DNA of 9,612 nucleotides from an uncultured Pseudomonadota bacterium (GCA_937896265.1 CALBMD010000371.1:1-9612); one strand, 5' to 3'; numbered from the stretch's first letter, positions 1 to 7,165 are shown. Numbers and translations: made by a program. The notes: a model not told the origin generated them from the sequence alone.

Positions 1-2
1 CT

Positions 3-128
3 CTAGATCCTAGACCAGCCACCCAAAAACAAAGCAAATCCGATAAAGAATATAAAACCAAGATCGCTAATTTAGATATTATTTGGTGCTACAAAGAAGG
101 AGCCATCTATTGGCTAGAAACACGTTAA
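3..128 (+). CDS. C-terminal end of an unidentified protein (partial, enters from left edge)
   Basis: The third forward frame is open from the window edge to a TAA at 126-128, giving 41 codons; the other two forward frames stop within the first 14 bases. The visible tail is lysine- and serine-rich at first (PATQKQSKSDKEYKTK) and then reads IANLDIIWCYKEGAIYWLETR across two short hydrophobic stretches, which looks like a folded strand-rich end rather than random sequence. I do not recognise the family. The gene converges on the cytochrome c gene, whose stop codon lies only 16 bases further on. That leaves little room for a terminator, and I see no strong hairpin there. The reading frame and its sensible composition support a real gene; its function is unknown. 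Confidence 0.5.
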   Translation, partial: LDPRPATQKQSKSDKEYKTKIANLDIIWCYKEGAIYWLETR

Positions 129-144
129 ATAAAGCTAGCTGCTG

Positions 145-501
145 CTACTTCTTTAGTGCCTTAATGTAAGTTATGACGTCTTGACGTTCAGCAGCAGTTA
201 AAGAAGACCATGGCGGCATGACTGTACCTGGCACCCCTTGTGAGATTGTCTTAAACAACTCTTCTGAGCTACTGCCGTATTTAAAATCCTCTTTGGTGAA
301 ATCACGCGGCTTAGCACCTGAAATAGCAGCTGCTGCCGGGCCTTTCCCATTGCCATCAACCCCATGACAGCCCTGGCAATAATTTAAAAAAACCTGCTTA
401 CCTCTTTCAAGCTGAGCATTGACTAGAAACTGTTGATAAAAAAAAGCAGCCACCACCATCAGTAAAAAAATAATGCCAAACAATATTTTAAGACGCTGCA
501 T
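145..501 (-). CDS. Membrane-anchored mono-heme c-type cytochrome
   Basis: A small class I cytochrome c of 118 residues from the chosen ATG. An N-terminal hydrophobic segment at about residues 5-24 (KILFGIIFLLMVVAAFF) has no clear cleavage site, so it is probably a membrane anchor with the heme domain in the periplasm. The heme motif is C42-Q-G-C45-H46, and M95 in GTVMPPW is the likely sixth iron ligand; the spacing and the final helix (ERQDVITYIKAL) are typical of the cytochrome c / cbb3 subunit III-like fold. The family carries single electrons between redox partners. It is last in an operon behind the peroxidase, cupredoxin and chemoreceptor genes. The ATG at 501 lies 4 bases after the chemoreceptor stop, which suggests translational coupling. 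An upstream in-frame TTG at 522 would add seven residues (MKKRAKP) and overlap that gene by 17 bases. Neither start has a strong ribosome site. Confidence 0.88.
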   Translation of the reverse strand: MQRLKILFGIIFLLMVVAAFFYQQFLVNAQLERGKQVFLNYCQGCHGVDGNGKGPAAAAISGAKPRDFTKEDFKYGSSSEELFKTISQGVPGTVMPPWSSLTAAERQDVITYIKALKK

Positions 502-505
502 CGGC

Positions 506-2089
506 TTAGCTCGCTTCTTCAAGGTGAATTCTAGCGTTGGTTAAAAACATCCCTCGCAAGCTCATAATTTCGCTATTTAATGTCTCAGCTAAGCCCTCAA
601 AAGCCATAGAGGAAGCGGAATATTTTTCAGATGTTTCATGGTTTTTAGCAAGCATCTCTTTGATATGCATCATGGCAGCCGTGATCTTGTTGATACTTGC
701 AGCTTGGTCAAGTGAGCCATTCGTGATTGTCTGCACCATAGCCTTCATTTCGTGAGTATATTTTTTGATCCCTAAAAGAGTTTGCTCACTTTCCTTAGCT
801 CTACTTTGACTGTCAGTAATTTTTACTTGGACATTCTTGAGTAGAGTATCAAAATTTTGCGTCGTTTCTTCAACAATCTTTTTGATCTGCTGCGTACTGC
901 CATCAAGCAAAAGAGAAATTTCTTTAGCAGCTCCTCCACTAAGGGTAGCAAGATTTCCTATTTCTTCAGCCACGACAGCAAACCCCTTACCGTGCTCACC
1001 TGCTCGCACCGCTTCAACAGAGGCATTAAATGACAAAAGTCTTGTCTGAAAAACAATATCATTAATAATAGCTGTTTTTGTATGCACTTCTTCTATAATT
1101 TTCGAAATATTAAAAAGCTTCTCATTACTTTCCTTGAACTCTTTCCCCACATTGTCATTGCTTGCAGCCACCGACCCAATAGCTTCCAAAAGCACACTCA
1201 TCGCATACTGACCGTCATCAGCAGACTTAGTACAAGACTCTGAAACCCTGATTGATTCCGCTGCTGCCGAAGTATTAACAGCTGTTGATTCATTAATTTT
1301 TTCAATCATCTGAGATGTCTCTTCAATCGCAGAATGCACTTGGTTATTAGCATAACTTAAATTTTGACTAAGATCGGAAAGATCATGGCTTGAGTGGCTA
1401 ATTTTATCCGTGGTTTCACATAGAGTTTCAATCCGTCTGGTAATAGATGCATTTAAGCGAGTTAACGTAAGAAGAATCATTAGGAGCCCAAAGAAGATAC
1501 TCCCTGACATACCTAATAAGACGGATAAGCGAACAAGAAAAGCAGCCGATCTTTGGATTTGAGCTAATTCATCCATAGTTTTTTCTTCGATCTGCTTAGC
1601 CTTAACAACTATACTATCAATAACATCTGTGATTTGTTTGGCATTTGTACCTTTGAAGCTTTGAATAAAATCTTCAATTGTAATCATTTTTCTCGTAAAC
1701 TTTTTCCTTGCAAGCATATCTTCCATAACCGGCCCTGAAATCCAAGCTGTTTTCGCTTGAACAATGGTCTCAACAAACTCTTTTTGTTGGAGCAGGTTTG
1801 TAAATAATATCAACGCCTCCTTAGCTTTAGCATCAAAGAGGCCCTCAGCTTGACTAAAAGGCTCAAGATAAGAGTCATCGCCGCTAATCAAAAAACCATA
1901 AATACCCTTCTCCATATTGAGCATAATGGTATGAAGCTCATTAAAAATCTCGACGGTTTTATGAGATATCTCAACACGAGATTCCGCTTTCATCTGTTTT
2001 TCTTGGCTTAGAAAAATTATAGATCCAGAAATAACGAGAATCAGCGACCAAAAAAAGCAAACAGTCAAAATTTTATTCTTTACAGTCAC
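506..2089 (-). CDS. CHASE3-domain methyl-accepting chemotaxis protein
   Basis: A 527-residue chemoreceptor. TM1 is at about residues 6-27. A helical periplasmic region at about 37-180 contains GFLISGDDSYLEPF, the typical CHASE3 signature. TM2 is at about 184-208, followed by a long cytoplasmic coiled-coil signalling domain. The hairpin tip is recognisable at about 345-380: QTRLLSFNASVEAVRAGE, then HGKGFAVVAEEIGNLA, matching the family's Q-T-N-L-L-A-L-N-A...EAARAGE with a few changes (N to R, A to S, L to F). I see no clear HAMP domain between TM2 and the coiled coil, and no C-terminal CheR-tethering pentapeptide (the protein ends HLEEAS). Such proteins control CheA kinase activity. The start is GTG, with TAAGGG 7 bases upstream and 20 bases after the cupredoxin stop. 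Its place inside a redox-protein operon suggests a redox or energy-related input, which is inference. Confidence 0.92.
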   Translation of the reverse strand: MTVKNKILTVCFFWSLILVISGSIIFLSQEKQMKAESRVEISHKTVEIFNELHTIMLNMEKGIYGFLISGDDSYLEPFSQAEGLFDAKAKEALILFTNLLQQKEFVETIVQAKTAWISGPVMEDMLARKKFTRKMITIEDFIQSFKGTNAKQITDVIDSIVVKAKQIEEKTMDELAQIQRSAAFLVRLSVLLGMSGSIFFGLLMILLTLTRLNASITRRIETLCETTDKISHSSHDLSDLSQNLSYANNQVHSAIEETSQMIEKINESTAVNTSAAAESIRVSESCTKSADDGQYAMSVLLEAIGSVAASNDNVGKEFKESNEKLFNISKIIEEVHTKTAIINDIVFQTRLLSFNASVEAVRAGEHGKGFAVVAEEIGNLATLSGGAAKEISLLLDGSTQQIKKIVEETTQNFDTLLKNVQVKITDSQSRAKESEQTLLGIKKYTHEMKAMVQTITNGSLDQAASINKITAAMMHIKEMLAKNHETSEKYSASSMAFEGLAETLNSEIMSLRGMFLTNARIHLEEAS

Positions 2090-2109
2090 TAAAAAACCCT
2101 TATCTTTAG

Positions 2110-2439
2110 CTATTTCTTGACAGTCACCTTAAGCTTCATCGTTTGATGAATAGCGCACTCTACTTCAGTAGTCCCTGGCTCTTTAAATTCAACTTTACTT
2201 TCTTGCCCTGGTAGCTGCGATTTGAGTTCAAAAGCGTTCTTTGGCCCAAGCGAAAAGACATTGTGCGTGATATCTTTTTCTTTATTTTTAAATTTAATTG
2301 AATCACCTGGCTTAATTGTAATTTCTTGAACATTAAATTTCTTATCTAGCTGAATGATTTCATGCTCTGTTGCAAAAACTAAAGGGGCTGCCAAGATCAT
2401 ATTCAATAAACAACACTTAGAAATTATTGTCATTTTCAT
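2110..2439 (-). CDS. Secreted cupredoxin (plastocyanin/MauL-like copper protein)
   Basis: A 109-residue periplasmic type-1 copper protein. Residues 1-23 form a signal peptide (MKMTIISK, then a hydrophobic core, then APLVFA before TEHE). The mature part has the beta-sandwich pattern of cupredoxins: VQEITIKPGDSIKFKNKE, then the first ligand H59 in THNVF, then the ligand loop C95-A-I-H98-Q-T-M101. The C-x2-H-x2-M loop is complete, so the copper site should be functional. These proteins shuttle electrons; adjacency to a di-heme peroxidase suggests it may be that enzyme's donor, by analogy with azurin-type partners. Start choice: an ATG at 2463 overlaps the peroxidase stop by one base (TAATG), but the ATG at 2439 has AAAGGA 7 bases upstream and gives a cleaner signal peptide. 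If the upstream start is used, the protein gains eight residues (MDVLKENV). Confidence 0.85.
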   Translation of the reverse strand: MKMTIISKCCLLNMILAAPLVFATEHEIIQLDKKFNVQEITIKPGDSIKFKNKEKDITHNVFSLGPKNAFELKSQLPGQESKVEFKEPGTTEVECAIHQTMKLKVTVKK

Positions 2440-2462
2440 TACATTTTCCTTTAAAACGTCCA

Positions 2463-3473
2463 TTACCTTGGTAAAATAGGTAATGTAACTGGTTTATCAT
2501 TACTAGTAAGCGTGTGTAAAAATGCCACTAAGCTCTTTTTTTCATTGTTGCTTAAGTTAAGCGGCTTAATCATCTCTGATAAGCTCTCCCGTTTGGCATT
2601 TCCTCCTTTATTGTAAAATTCAACAACATCTTCCAGAGTCTTTTCGCTACCGTTATGCATATAAGGACCACGTTGATCAATATTACGCAAACTAGATGTT
2701 TTAAATGCATGTTGCTGAGATGTGAGTTTCAAGAACTTCCCTCGCCCAATATCTTCATCTTTAACACCAATATCGTGAAAACTATCATCTGTGAATCGCC
2801 ACCCACTATGGCAAGAAGCACATTTTGCCTTGTCGTTAAAAAGCATAAATCCATCTTTAGCCTCCTGGGAAATAGCTTTTTGATCCCCCTTTAGCCAATG
2901 ATCAAAAGGTGCTTCTTCTGAAACAATACCTCTCTCATAGACAGCCACTGCCTTAGCAATAAGCTCTGGTGTGATTTCTTCGCCAGGGTAGGCCTTCTTA
3001 AACATGTTCTTATAGCCTTTAATGCCTTTAACTACTTCAGCAAGCCCTTCTGGACCTTGCAAACTCATGTTCATTTCAGCTTCACTACCAATTGGACCAA
3101 GCACTTGTCCCTCTAATTGGTTAAAACGACCGTCCCACATAAGCTTTTCTGTCCATGCCAAATTCAAGATCGTCGGTGTCTTTCGTCCAAGCTTAAGATG
3201 ACCATGCCCTACCCCTTTCGGCAAACCATCAGCCCAGGAAAAAGAAGGATTATGGCAGGTTGCACAAGACATAACCTTTGATCCAGAAAGCCTCGGGTCA
3301 AAAAATAGGTGCTTCCCTAGTTCTTCCCTGGCTTTGCTATGCTTATTTGTTTCTAAATAAGGAATAGATGAAGGCCGTTGGTATTGACTTTGCAATTCTG
3401 ATAAGGAACTTTCCGCTTTCAAAGTAAAATTTGAAGTAACGAAAATGATTGCAAATACCAAAAAAATTGCCAT
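2463..3473 (-). CDS. Di-heme cytochrome c peroxidase (CCP/MauG superfamily)
   Basis: A 336-residue periplasmic enzyme expected to reduce hydrogen peroxide to water with electrons from a small cytochrome or copper protein. An N-terminal hydrophobic signal segment (about residues 1-20) is followed by the family block LGKHLFFDPRLSGSK. Two heme motifs are intact: C70-A-T-C73-H74 and C218-A-S-C221-H222. M272 in GPYMHNG is the expected axial ligand of the electron-transfer heme, which favours a true peroxidase over MauG, where Tyr takes a ligand role. The stretches KTPTILNLAW and MWDGRF are also characteristic. Length matches the family (about 330-350). The ATG start has GAGG 7 bases upstream. It is the first gene of a four-gene operon, and its promoter region holds a large perfect inverted repeat, so control by a dimeric regulator is plausible. 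Confidence 0.95.
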   Translation of the reverse strand: MAIFLVFAIIFVTSNFTLKAESSLSELQSQYQRPSSIPYLETNKHSKAREELGKHLFFDPRLSGSKVMSCATCHNPSFSWADGLPKGVGHGHLKLGRKTPTILNLAWTEKLMWDGRFNQLEGQVLGPIGSEAEMNMSLQGPEGLAEVVKGIKGYKNMFKKAYPGEEITPELIAKAVAVYERGIVSEEAPFDHWLKGDQKAISQEAKDGFMLFNDKAKCASCHSGWRFTDDSFHDIGVKDEDIGRGKFLKLTSQQHAFKTSSLRNIDQRGPYMHNGSEKTLEDVVEFYNKGGNAKRESLSEMIKPLNLSNNEKKSLVAFLHTLTSNDKPVTLPILPR

Positions 3474-3493
3474 AAACTTACCTCATTGACCTA

Positions 3494-3523
3494 AGTATAA
3501 TTTAGATGCTTCTAAATTATACT
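3494..3523. promoter_or_regulatory. Perfect 13-4-13 inverted repeat, candidate operator of the peroxidase operon
   Basis: The arms AGTATAATTTAGA and TCTAAATTATACT are perfect reverse complements separated by TGCT. The element ends 20 bases before the peroxidase ATG. Read on the minus strand it contains TATAAT at 3521-3516, which could be the -10 box, giving a leader of about 35 bases; I find no convincing -35 at the matching distance. No T-run follows on either strand, so an intrinsic terminator for the upstream DUF6607 gene is unlikely. The inner core TTTAGA-N4-TCTAAA recalls operators of the Fur/Irr/PerR superfamily but its spacing differs from the iron-control element, so the regulator is not assigned. 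A 5' leader hairpin is the alternative. Confidence 0.55.
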
Positions 3524-3600
3524 AGATGAGTGAACTGTATGAGGTAGGCACTCTTCGCTTTATAAGAATTTCCTATATTTGGCTCAAAGTTATGGACTTT

Positions 3601-4578
3601 TTAAAAGCGGGAAGTTAGGCTTTCCCAAGCTTTTCTTGTTGATATTTCAAAGTGACGGTACTCACTAATAATTTGACGAAACTTTGTTTCAAGAACATTA
3701 AGCGACTCTTCCCCTTTGATAAAGCTATTCTCTAGCTCCAAAGCTCTTGCATATCGTGGGGTATTATTTTTTACTTCATCACTAGCAAACACTCCCTCAG
3801 CTAACACTTCAGCCCAAACTCTACGTTGCATAGCCCAAAGGTCTTGCCGCGCTTCGACCCAAGATAAGGCTGGAGCACAATGCAAATCAGCGACACGCCT
3901 ATAATGGATCTTGCCCTTTTCTTTGACCAAACGTACTTTCACAAGAGCTTCTTCACGAACTTTGATATTATTTTCGCGCTCAAGCCAATATGTATCAGCT
4001 ACCTGGATCGATGAAACACGATCAAGACCTTGATAATCCGAGCGCTTCATATCCCTGGTTTCTCGCCCTGGAATTGGCGCATAAGTCTGCTGACAATCCC
4101 ATATATCCCTACCTTTCTTATGCTGCCAAGACGCAGCACAAGCATAGCGCGGTCCATCATCTAAAGCTAAAATAGAGCGGCGCCAGCTGCTAGTATCTGC
4201 TATTGCTTTTGGCGCCCAGGTATTACTTCCTTGATATTCATGCAAGTCAGTTGCACCGTATGTCCAGGTTTCTCCCTGATGTTTCATAATAAAATTTTCA
4301 CTTCCCATTGGGATAATAAAAATATGCTGAAGGTGCACCTCATTTGTTGTATCCGAAAGCGGTACAATCCACTCATAGATATCATGCTCACTAGTAGCAT
4401 CATAAACGCGTGAATCGAGCTTATAATTTGGCTCTAAAGCCTGTGTTTCACTAAACGTGTAATCAACAGCAAAGCATCCTGCCATTTTGCTAATCTGAGT
4501 CCGTCCAAATTCTAAGTTACCATTTGCCCTATGGCTTATCGACCAGAGCATAGCTAATGACAAAAGAGATCTAAGCAT
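3601..4578 (-). CDS. DUF6607 family protein, predicted exported and Fur-regulated
   Basis: A 325-residue protein that I match from memory to DUF6607, a family without assigned function. Residues 1-20 form a signal peptide (MLRSLLSLAMLWSIS, then HRANG), so it probably acts in the periplasm or at the outer membrane. Family-like blocks are MAGCFAVDYTFSET (about 32-45), the DDGPRY block followed by SWQHKKGRDIWDC (about 140-162), and YAPIPGRETRDMKRSDY (about 166-182). The charged C-terminal third appears helical. The ATG at 4578 is preferred over an upstream in-frame GTG at 4584, because AGGAG (4588-4584) sits 5 bases before the ATG and overlaps the GTG. Predicted promoter and Fur box lie immediately upstream, so the gene should be derepressed under iron limitation. 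That suggests a role in iron or heme acquisition or stress; no reaction can be assigned. Confidence 0.85.
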   Translation of the reverse strand: MLRSLLSLAMLWSISHRANGNLEFGRTQISKMAGCFAVDYTFSETQALEPNYKLDSRVYDATSEHDIYEWIVPLSDTTNEVHLQHIFIIPMGSENFIMKHQGETWTYGATDLHEYQGSNTWAPKAIADTSSWRRSILALDDGPRYACAASWQHKKGRDIWDCQQTYAPIPGRETRDMKRSDYQGLDRVSSIQVADTYWLERENNIKVREEALVKVRLVKEKGKIHYRRVADLHCAPALSWVEARQDLWAMQRRVWAEVLAEGVFASDEVKNNTPRYARALELENSFIKGEESLNVLETKFRQIISEYRHFEISTRKAWESLTSRF

Positions 4579-4592
4579 GACCACTCCTACAT

Positions 4593-4617
4593 GATAATGA
4601 TAAAAATTATCATTATC
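4593..4617. promoter_or_regulatory. Fur box (perfect 11-3-11 inverted repeat) upstream of the DUF6607 gene
   Basis: GATAATGATAA and TTATCATTATC flank AAA with perfect two-fold symmetry. The first 19 bases match the classical Fur consensus GATAATGATAATCATTATC at 17 of 19 positions, and the same holds for the last 19 bases read on the other strand, so two overlapping Fur dimer sites are possible. The core TGATAAAAATTATCA matches the 7-1-7 form with one mismatch. It covers the predicted -10 and start site of the DUF6607 promoter, the classical arrangement for repression by Fe-Fur. Confidence 0.85.
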
Positions 4618-4634
4618 AAAAAAAGAGGTGTTAA
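4606..4634 (-). promoter_or_regulatory. Sigma-70-type promoter of the DUF6607 gene
   Basis: On the minus strand TTAACA (4634-4629) and GATAAT (4611-4606) each match 5 of 6 consensus bases and are separated by exactly 17 bases. The expected transcript start near 4599 leaves a leader of about 21 bases carrying AGGAG. The -35 box overlaps the stop codon of the upstream patatin gene, and the -10 lies inside the Fur box. Confidence 0.6.
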
Positions 4635-5878
4635 GCGACTTCTTTTTTTTGTTTTTTGGAGTTCCAGTTGTGAAGCTTGGCTAAAAACTCAGGATTATCT
4701 TCAATAGCTTTTAGAACCGACCTATGGCCTACCTCGATACCAAGCTTAAGCCTATCGGAATTAAAAGAAAAATGAGGGGAAAACAAAAATTCAAACTCAT
4801 CTTCACTTGGCGCAACATACAAGACTTCCATATTGCGAAAGTTCATTAAGCTACGCAATGTTTCAAGAAATTCTTGCGTTTTCGACTCTTTACTATTAGT
4901 CAAAAGGTCTTCAGCAAGATCCATAATTTCTTTTTCACGCAGTTGGCCACGTCGATACTGGCTAACTTTTTGCTCAATTAAATGAGCGATGGCTTGACTT
5001 GTATGGTGCGTAAAATTTCGCTCACCAAGATCGCCATAATCAGCATTATAAACATAGGGAATATGAATATTAGACACAATACAAAAATCAGATTTAATAT
5101 CTTTACTGATATGCATCGATAATGTGTCTTTTAAAGCACCATCATAATAGTGAAAAGTCCTTCCTGTCGACTTACTAACAATAGGATAAGGAGCAAAAAG
5201 ACCAGGTAGAGACATTGATGCTGCCAATGCAGAAGACACATCAACATCGTTATAATAAGCGCAATAAGGATCATAGGTGTTATCGCCGCGCATATTATCA
5301 AGCGGGCCAAAAACTACCTTTCGTGTATGGTTTAGCTGTGTAGCAGTAATAAATATTTCAGGAATAAAGTCACAAAATTCATTACTTTTTAGAATATATT
5401 TTTTAAAATACTCTTCAACAAAGTCAAGACGAATAGGCGCCGGAAATCCCTTAAATTTGTATCTAAGGAGAGCATTCATAGCGTCTAAAGGTGAGCTCAG
5501 CTGCAAAATTTTTTTAAGTCCAATTCCAGCCCATCTCTTTGCAAAAGCTTTGGCAAAATCTCCATAACCAATTCGAGGCAAAATGCCATCTGCTTCAATC
5601 ATCATCCCATAAATGTCATTATGATTTAGACCATTAGCTAAAATTGCAGCCATGCCAGCACCAGCTGACGAGCCAATATAACTGTTAATTAAATAACCGC
5701 TTTCAAACTCTGAAGCTAAAGCCTCAGCATCTCGCTTTAGCCCATGAGCAAAGACAAACCCATGCTCCTGGAGACCCTGCGCTACACCCATTTGAAAGGC
5801 CATAGCCTTAACCGCACCGCCGCCAATAACATAGGTTATCTTAGGAGAGGGCCTCTCATCTTGGTCATCTGCAACCAC
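4631..5878 (-). CDS. Patatin-like phospholipase
   Basis: A 415-residue lipid acyl hydrolase of the patatin family, expected to release fatty acids from phospholipids. All catalytic elements are visible: the glycine-rich oxyanion loop GGGAVKA (about 19-25), the nucleophile elbow G-S-S71-A-G, and the catalytic Asp246 in DGALKD. Beyond the core, the C-terminal third is charged and helical and ends in a lysine-rich tail (KKQKKEVA). I see no transmembrane segment or signal peptide with this start. Start choice is uncertain: a GTG at 5878 has AGGAG 5 bases upstream, while an in-frame TTG at 5953 would add 25 residues but has no well-spaced ribosome site. An ATG at 5961 with AGGAA upstream is out of frame and opens only a 16-codon reading frame. 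The gene is divergent from an alpha/beta hydrolase and lies 46-52 bases before the Fur-controlled DUF6607 gene. Cytoplasmic, translocated and secreted roles are all possible. Confidence 0.92.
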   Translation of the reverse strand: MVADDQDERPSPKITYVIGGGAVKAMAFQMGVAQGLQEHGFVFAHGLKRDAEALASEFESGYLINSYIGSSAGAGMAAILANGLNHNDIYGMMIEADGILPRIGYGDFAKAFAKRWAGIGLKKILQLSSPLDAMNALLRYKFKGFPAPIRLDFVEEYFKKYILKSNEFCDFIPEIFITATQLNHTRKVVFGPLDNMRGDNTYDPYCAYYNDVDVSSALAASMSLPGLFAPYPIVSKSTGRTFHYYDGALKDTLSMHISKDIKSDFCIVSNIHIPYVYNADYGDLGERNFTHHTSQAIAHLIEQKVSQYRRGQLREKEIMDLAEDLLTNSKESKTQEFLETLRSLMNFRNMEVLYVAPSEDEFEFLFSPHFSFNSDRLKLGIEVGHRSVLKAIEDNPEFLAKLHNWNSKKQKKEVA

Positions 5879-6019
5879 ACAAACTCCTAACTTTATTCCA
5901 CCTAAAAGCTTCAATCGGTCCAATAAAGACAGAACTTTAGGGCAACAAAACAAAGTTTCATAAAGCTTCCTGTTGTTAGATACTTAAGGTAAAGGCATCT
6001 ATAGATATGAGGGTTTAGC

Positions 6020-7165
6020 ATGCAACTTATGATAATTTTTGGTGTTATTGCGCTAGCAGTATTAGCCACTGCTGTTTATGCCTATCTCCATTTTTTTTCT
6101 ATAAAAACCAAAAGCGCTACACTCTCCCACAAGCAGCCATTTAAAATGGTTGCAATAACACCAGAGGACACACCTGATCTTTCTTCTCAGGACTGGACCT
6201 CACAGATGCAAAATCAAGGCCTTCGGCTGGGCCGCCTTGGCATCAAGCAAGTTATTTTTATAAACGGAACATTTGTCGGCAATGATCCATTTGATTTCTT
6301 CAAATTGGCAGGTAGCCTTTTACCGGATGGGCTGGAAGATGTGATTTCTACATTGCAGAACTTCTACTTAGATCGCAAACATCTTGTGTGGCGGGATAAA
6401 ATATTTGATCATAGCTATCTCAATTTATTTTCCCAAACGACAAACCTAAATGCATCTCTAAGTGAATGGAGCTCTGGCAACTATCATTTTGCCAGGCTTC
6501 TAGGCCTCATAAATCTTCTCTACCATTTACAAAAAATTGAAGCTACAAAAGAGCGACGCATCCTCTTTGTTGCTCATTCTCATGGGGGGCAAATCCTAGC
6601 GCTCTTGAGCCAAGTGCTAAGATCATCAAAGTTACGCCGTATCTTTTTGCAATTAGGAGATGAAACAGGAGCAAGCGATCTAGAAAAATATATTTGTGAG
6701 TTAGCTCAGATAAAGATGGATTTTGTCACGCTAGGCACTCCCGTTCGTTACCGTTTTGCAAAGTGGCATAAGTTAACGTTGCTGCATATCGTTAATCATC
6801 GAGGTATACAGCCACTTAATGGTAACTTTTCAGGTATTTTCACTGCCCGTGATGGCGATTATATCCAGCAGCTAGGTATTGCTGGTTCTGATCTCATTAG
6901 CCCTATCAAGAAGCATGCAACACTTAGCACTACTTTAGAACCATTTCTGGGAGAAGGTTTTAATCTACATGCGTGGCAAAAAGGTTTAAAGAAGCCTTTT
7001 CGCTTAGCACCTCAAGGTTTTAATCTCTTAGTAGATTATCAAGATGATACTTTACTACCGACTAGCTTTAGTAAGCTCTTTGGACATGTTGTTTATATTC
7101 AAAAAAAATATATGCTTTTTAATTTAACGCAAATAGCAGATTTTCTCGAAAAAAAGAACTTATAG
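6020..7165 (+). CDS. Membrane-anchored alpha/beta hydrolase, lipase-like
   Basis: A 381-residue protein with one N-terminal hydrophobic segment (about residues 4-26) that probably anchors it in the membrane. The rest looks like an alpha/beta hydrolase: VIFINGTFVGNDPF (about 78-91) occupies the position of the usual HG oxyanion strand, and ILFVAHSHGGQILALL (about 181-196) is the nucleophile elbow with Ser187. LVDYQDD (about 337-343) and H356 in LFGHVVYI are candidate acid and base, in the expected order and spacing. Two motif changes stand out: the oxyanion HG is NG, and the elbow starts with Ala rather than Gly (A-H-S-H-G). Substrate is unknown; lipid esters are likely by fold and by the neighbouring patatin. 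ATG start with GAGGG 6 bases upstream. It ends with a TAG 105 bases before the convergent receiver gene. Confidence 0.75.
   Translation: MQLMIIFGVIALAVLATAVYAYLHFFSIKTKSATLSHKQPFKMVAITPEDTPDLSSQDWTSQMQNQGLRLGRLGIKQVIFINGTFVGNDPFDFFKLAGSLLPDGLEDVISTLQNFYLDRKHLVWRDKIFDHSYLNLFSQTTNLNASLSEWSSGNYHFARLLGLINLLYHLQKIEATKERRILFVAHSHGGQILALLSQVLRSSKLRRIFLQLGDETGASDLEKYICELAQIKMDFVTLGTPVRYRFAKWHKLTLLHIVNHRGIQPLNGNFSGIFTARDGDYIQQLGIAGSDLISPIKKHATLSTTLEPFLGEGFNLHAWQKGLKKPFRLAPQGFNLLVDYQDDTLLPTSFSKLFGHVVYIQKKYMLFNLTQIADFLEKKNL

Noticed and set aside
537..1049. Forward-strand open frames opposite the chemoreceptor gene (537-755 and 837-1049)
   Set aside because: They lie antisense to a well-conserved chemoreceptor, show no recognisable domain, and arise from the opposite strand of its helical repeats.
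3494..3523. The palindrome before the peroxidase gene as an intrinsic terminator of the DUF6607 gene
   Set aside because: The stem is AT-rich and no T-run follows on either strand; its distance from the DUF6607 stop (about 80 bases) also argues against it.
3716..4413. Three short forward-strand open frames opposite the DUF6607 gene
   Set aside because: Antisense shadows of a gene with family motifs along its whole length; no ribosome sites or protein features of their own.
5277..5567. 96-residue forward open frame opposite the patatin gene
   Set aside because: Antisense to the conserved middle of the patatin domain, with low-complexity composition and no plausible start context.
6954..7026. 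Direct repeat AAGGTTTTAATCT at 6954-6966 and 7014-7026 inside the hydrolase gene
   Set aside because: The copies are in the same frame 60 bases apart and simply encode two GFNL stretches; no longer repeat unit surrounds them.
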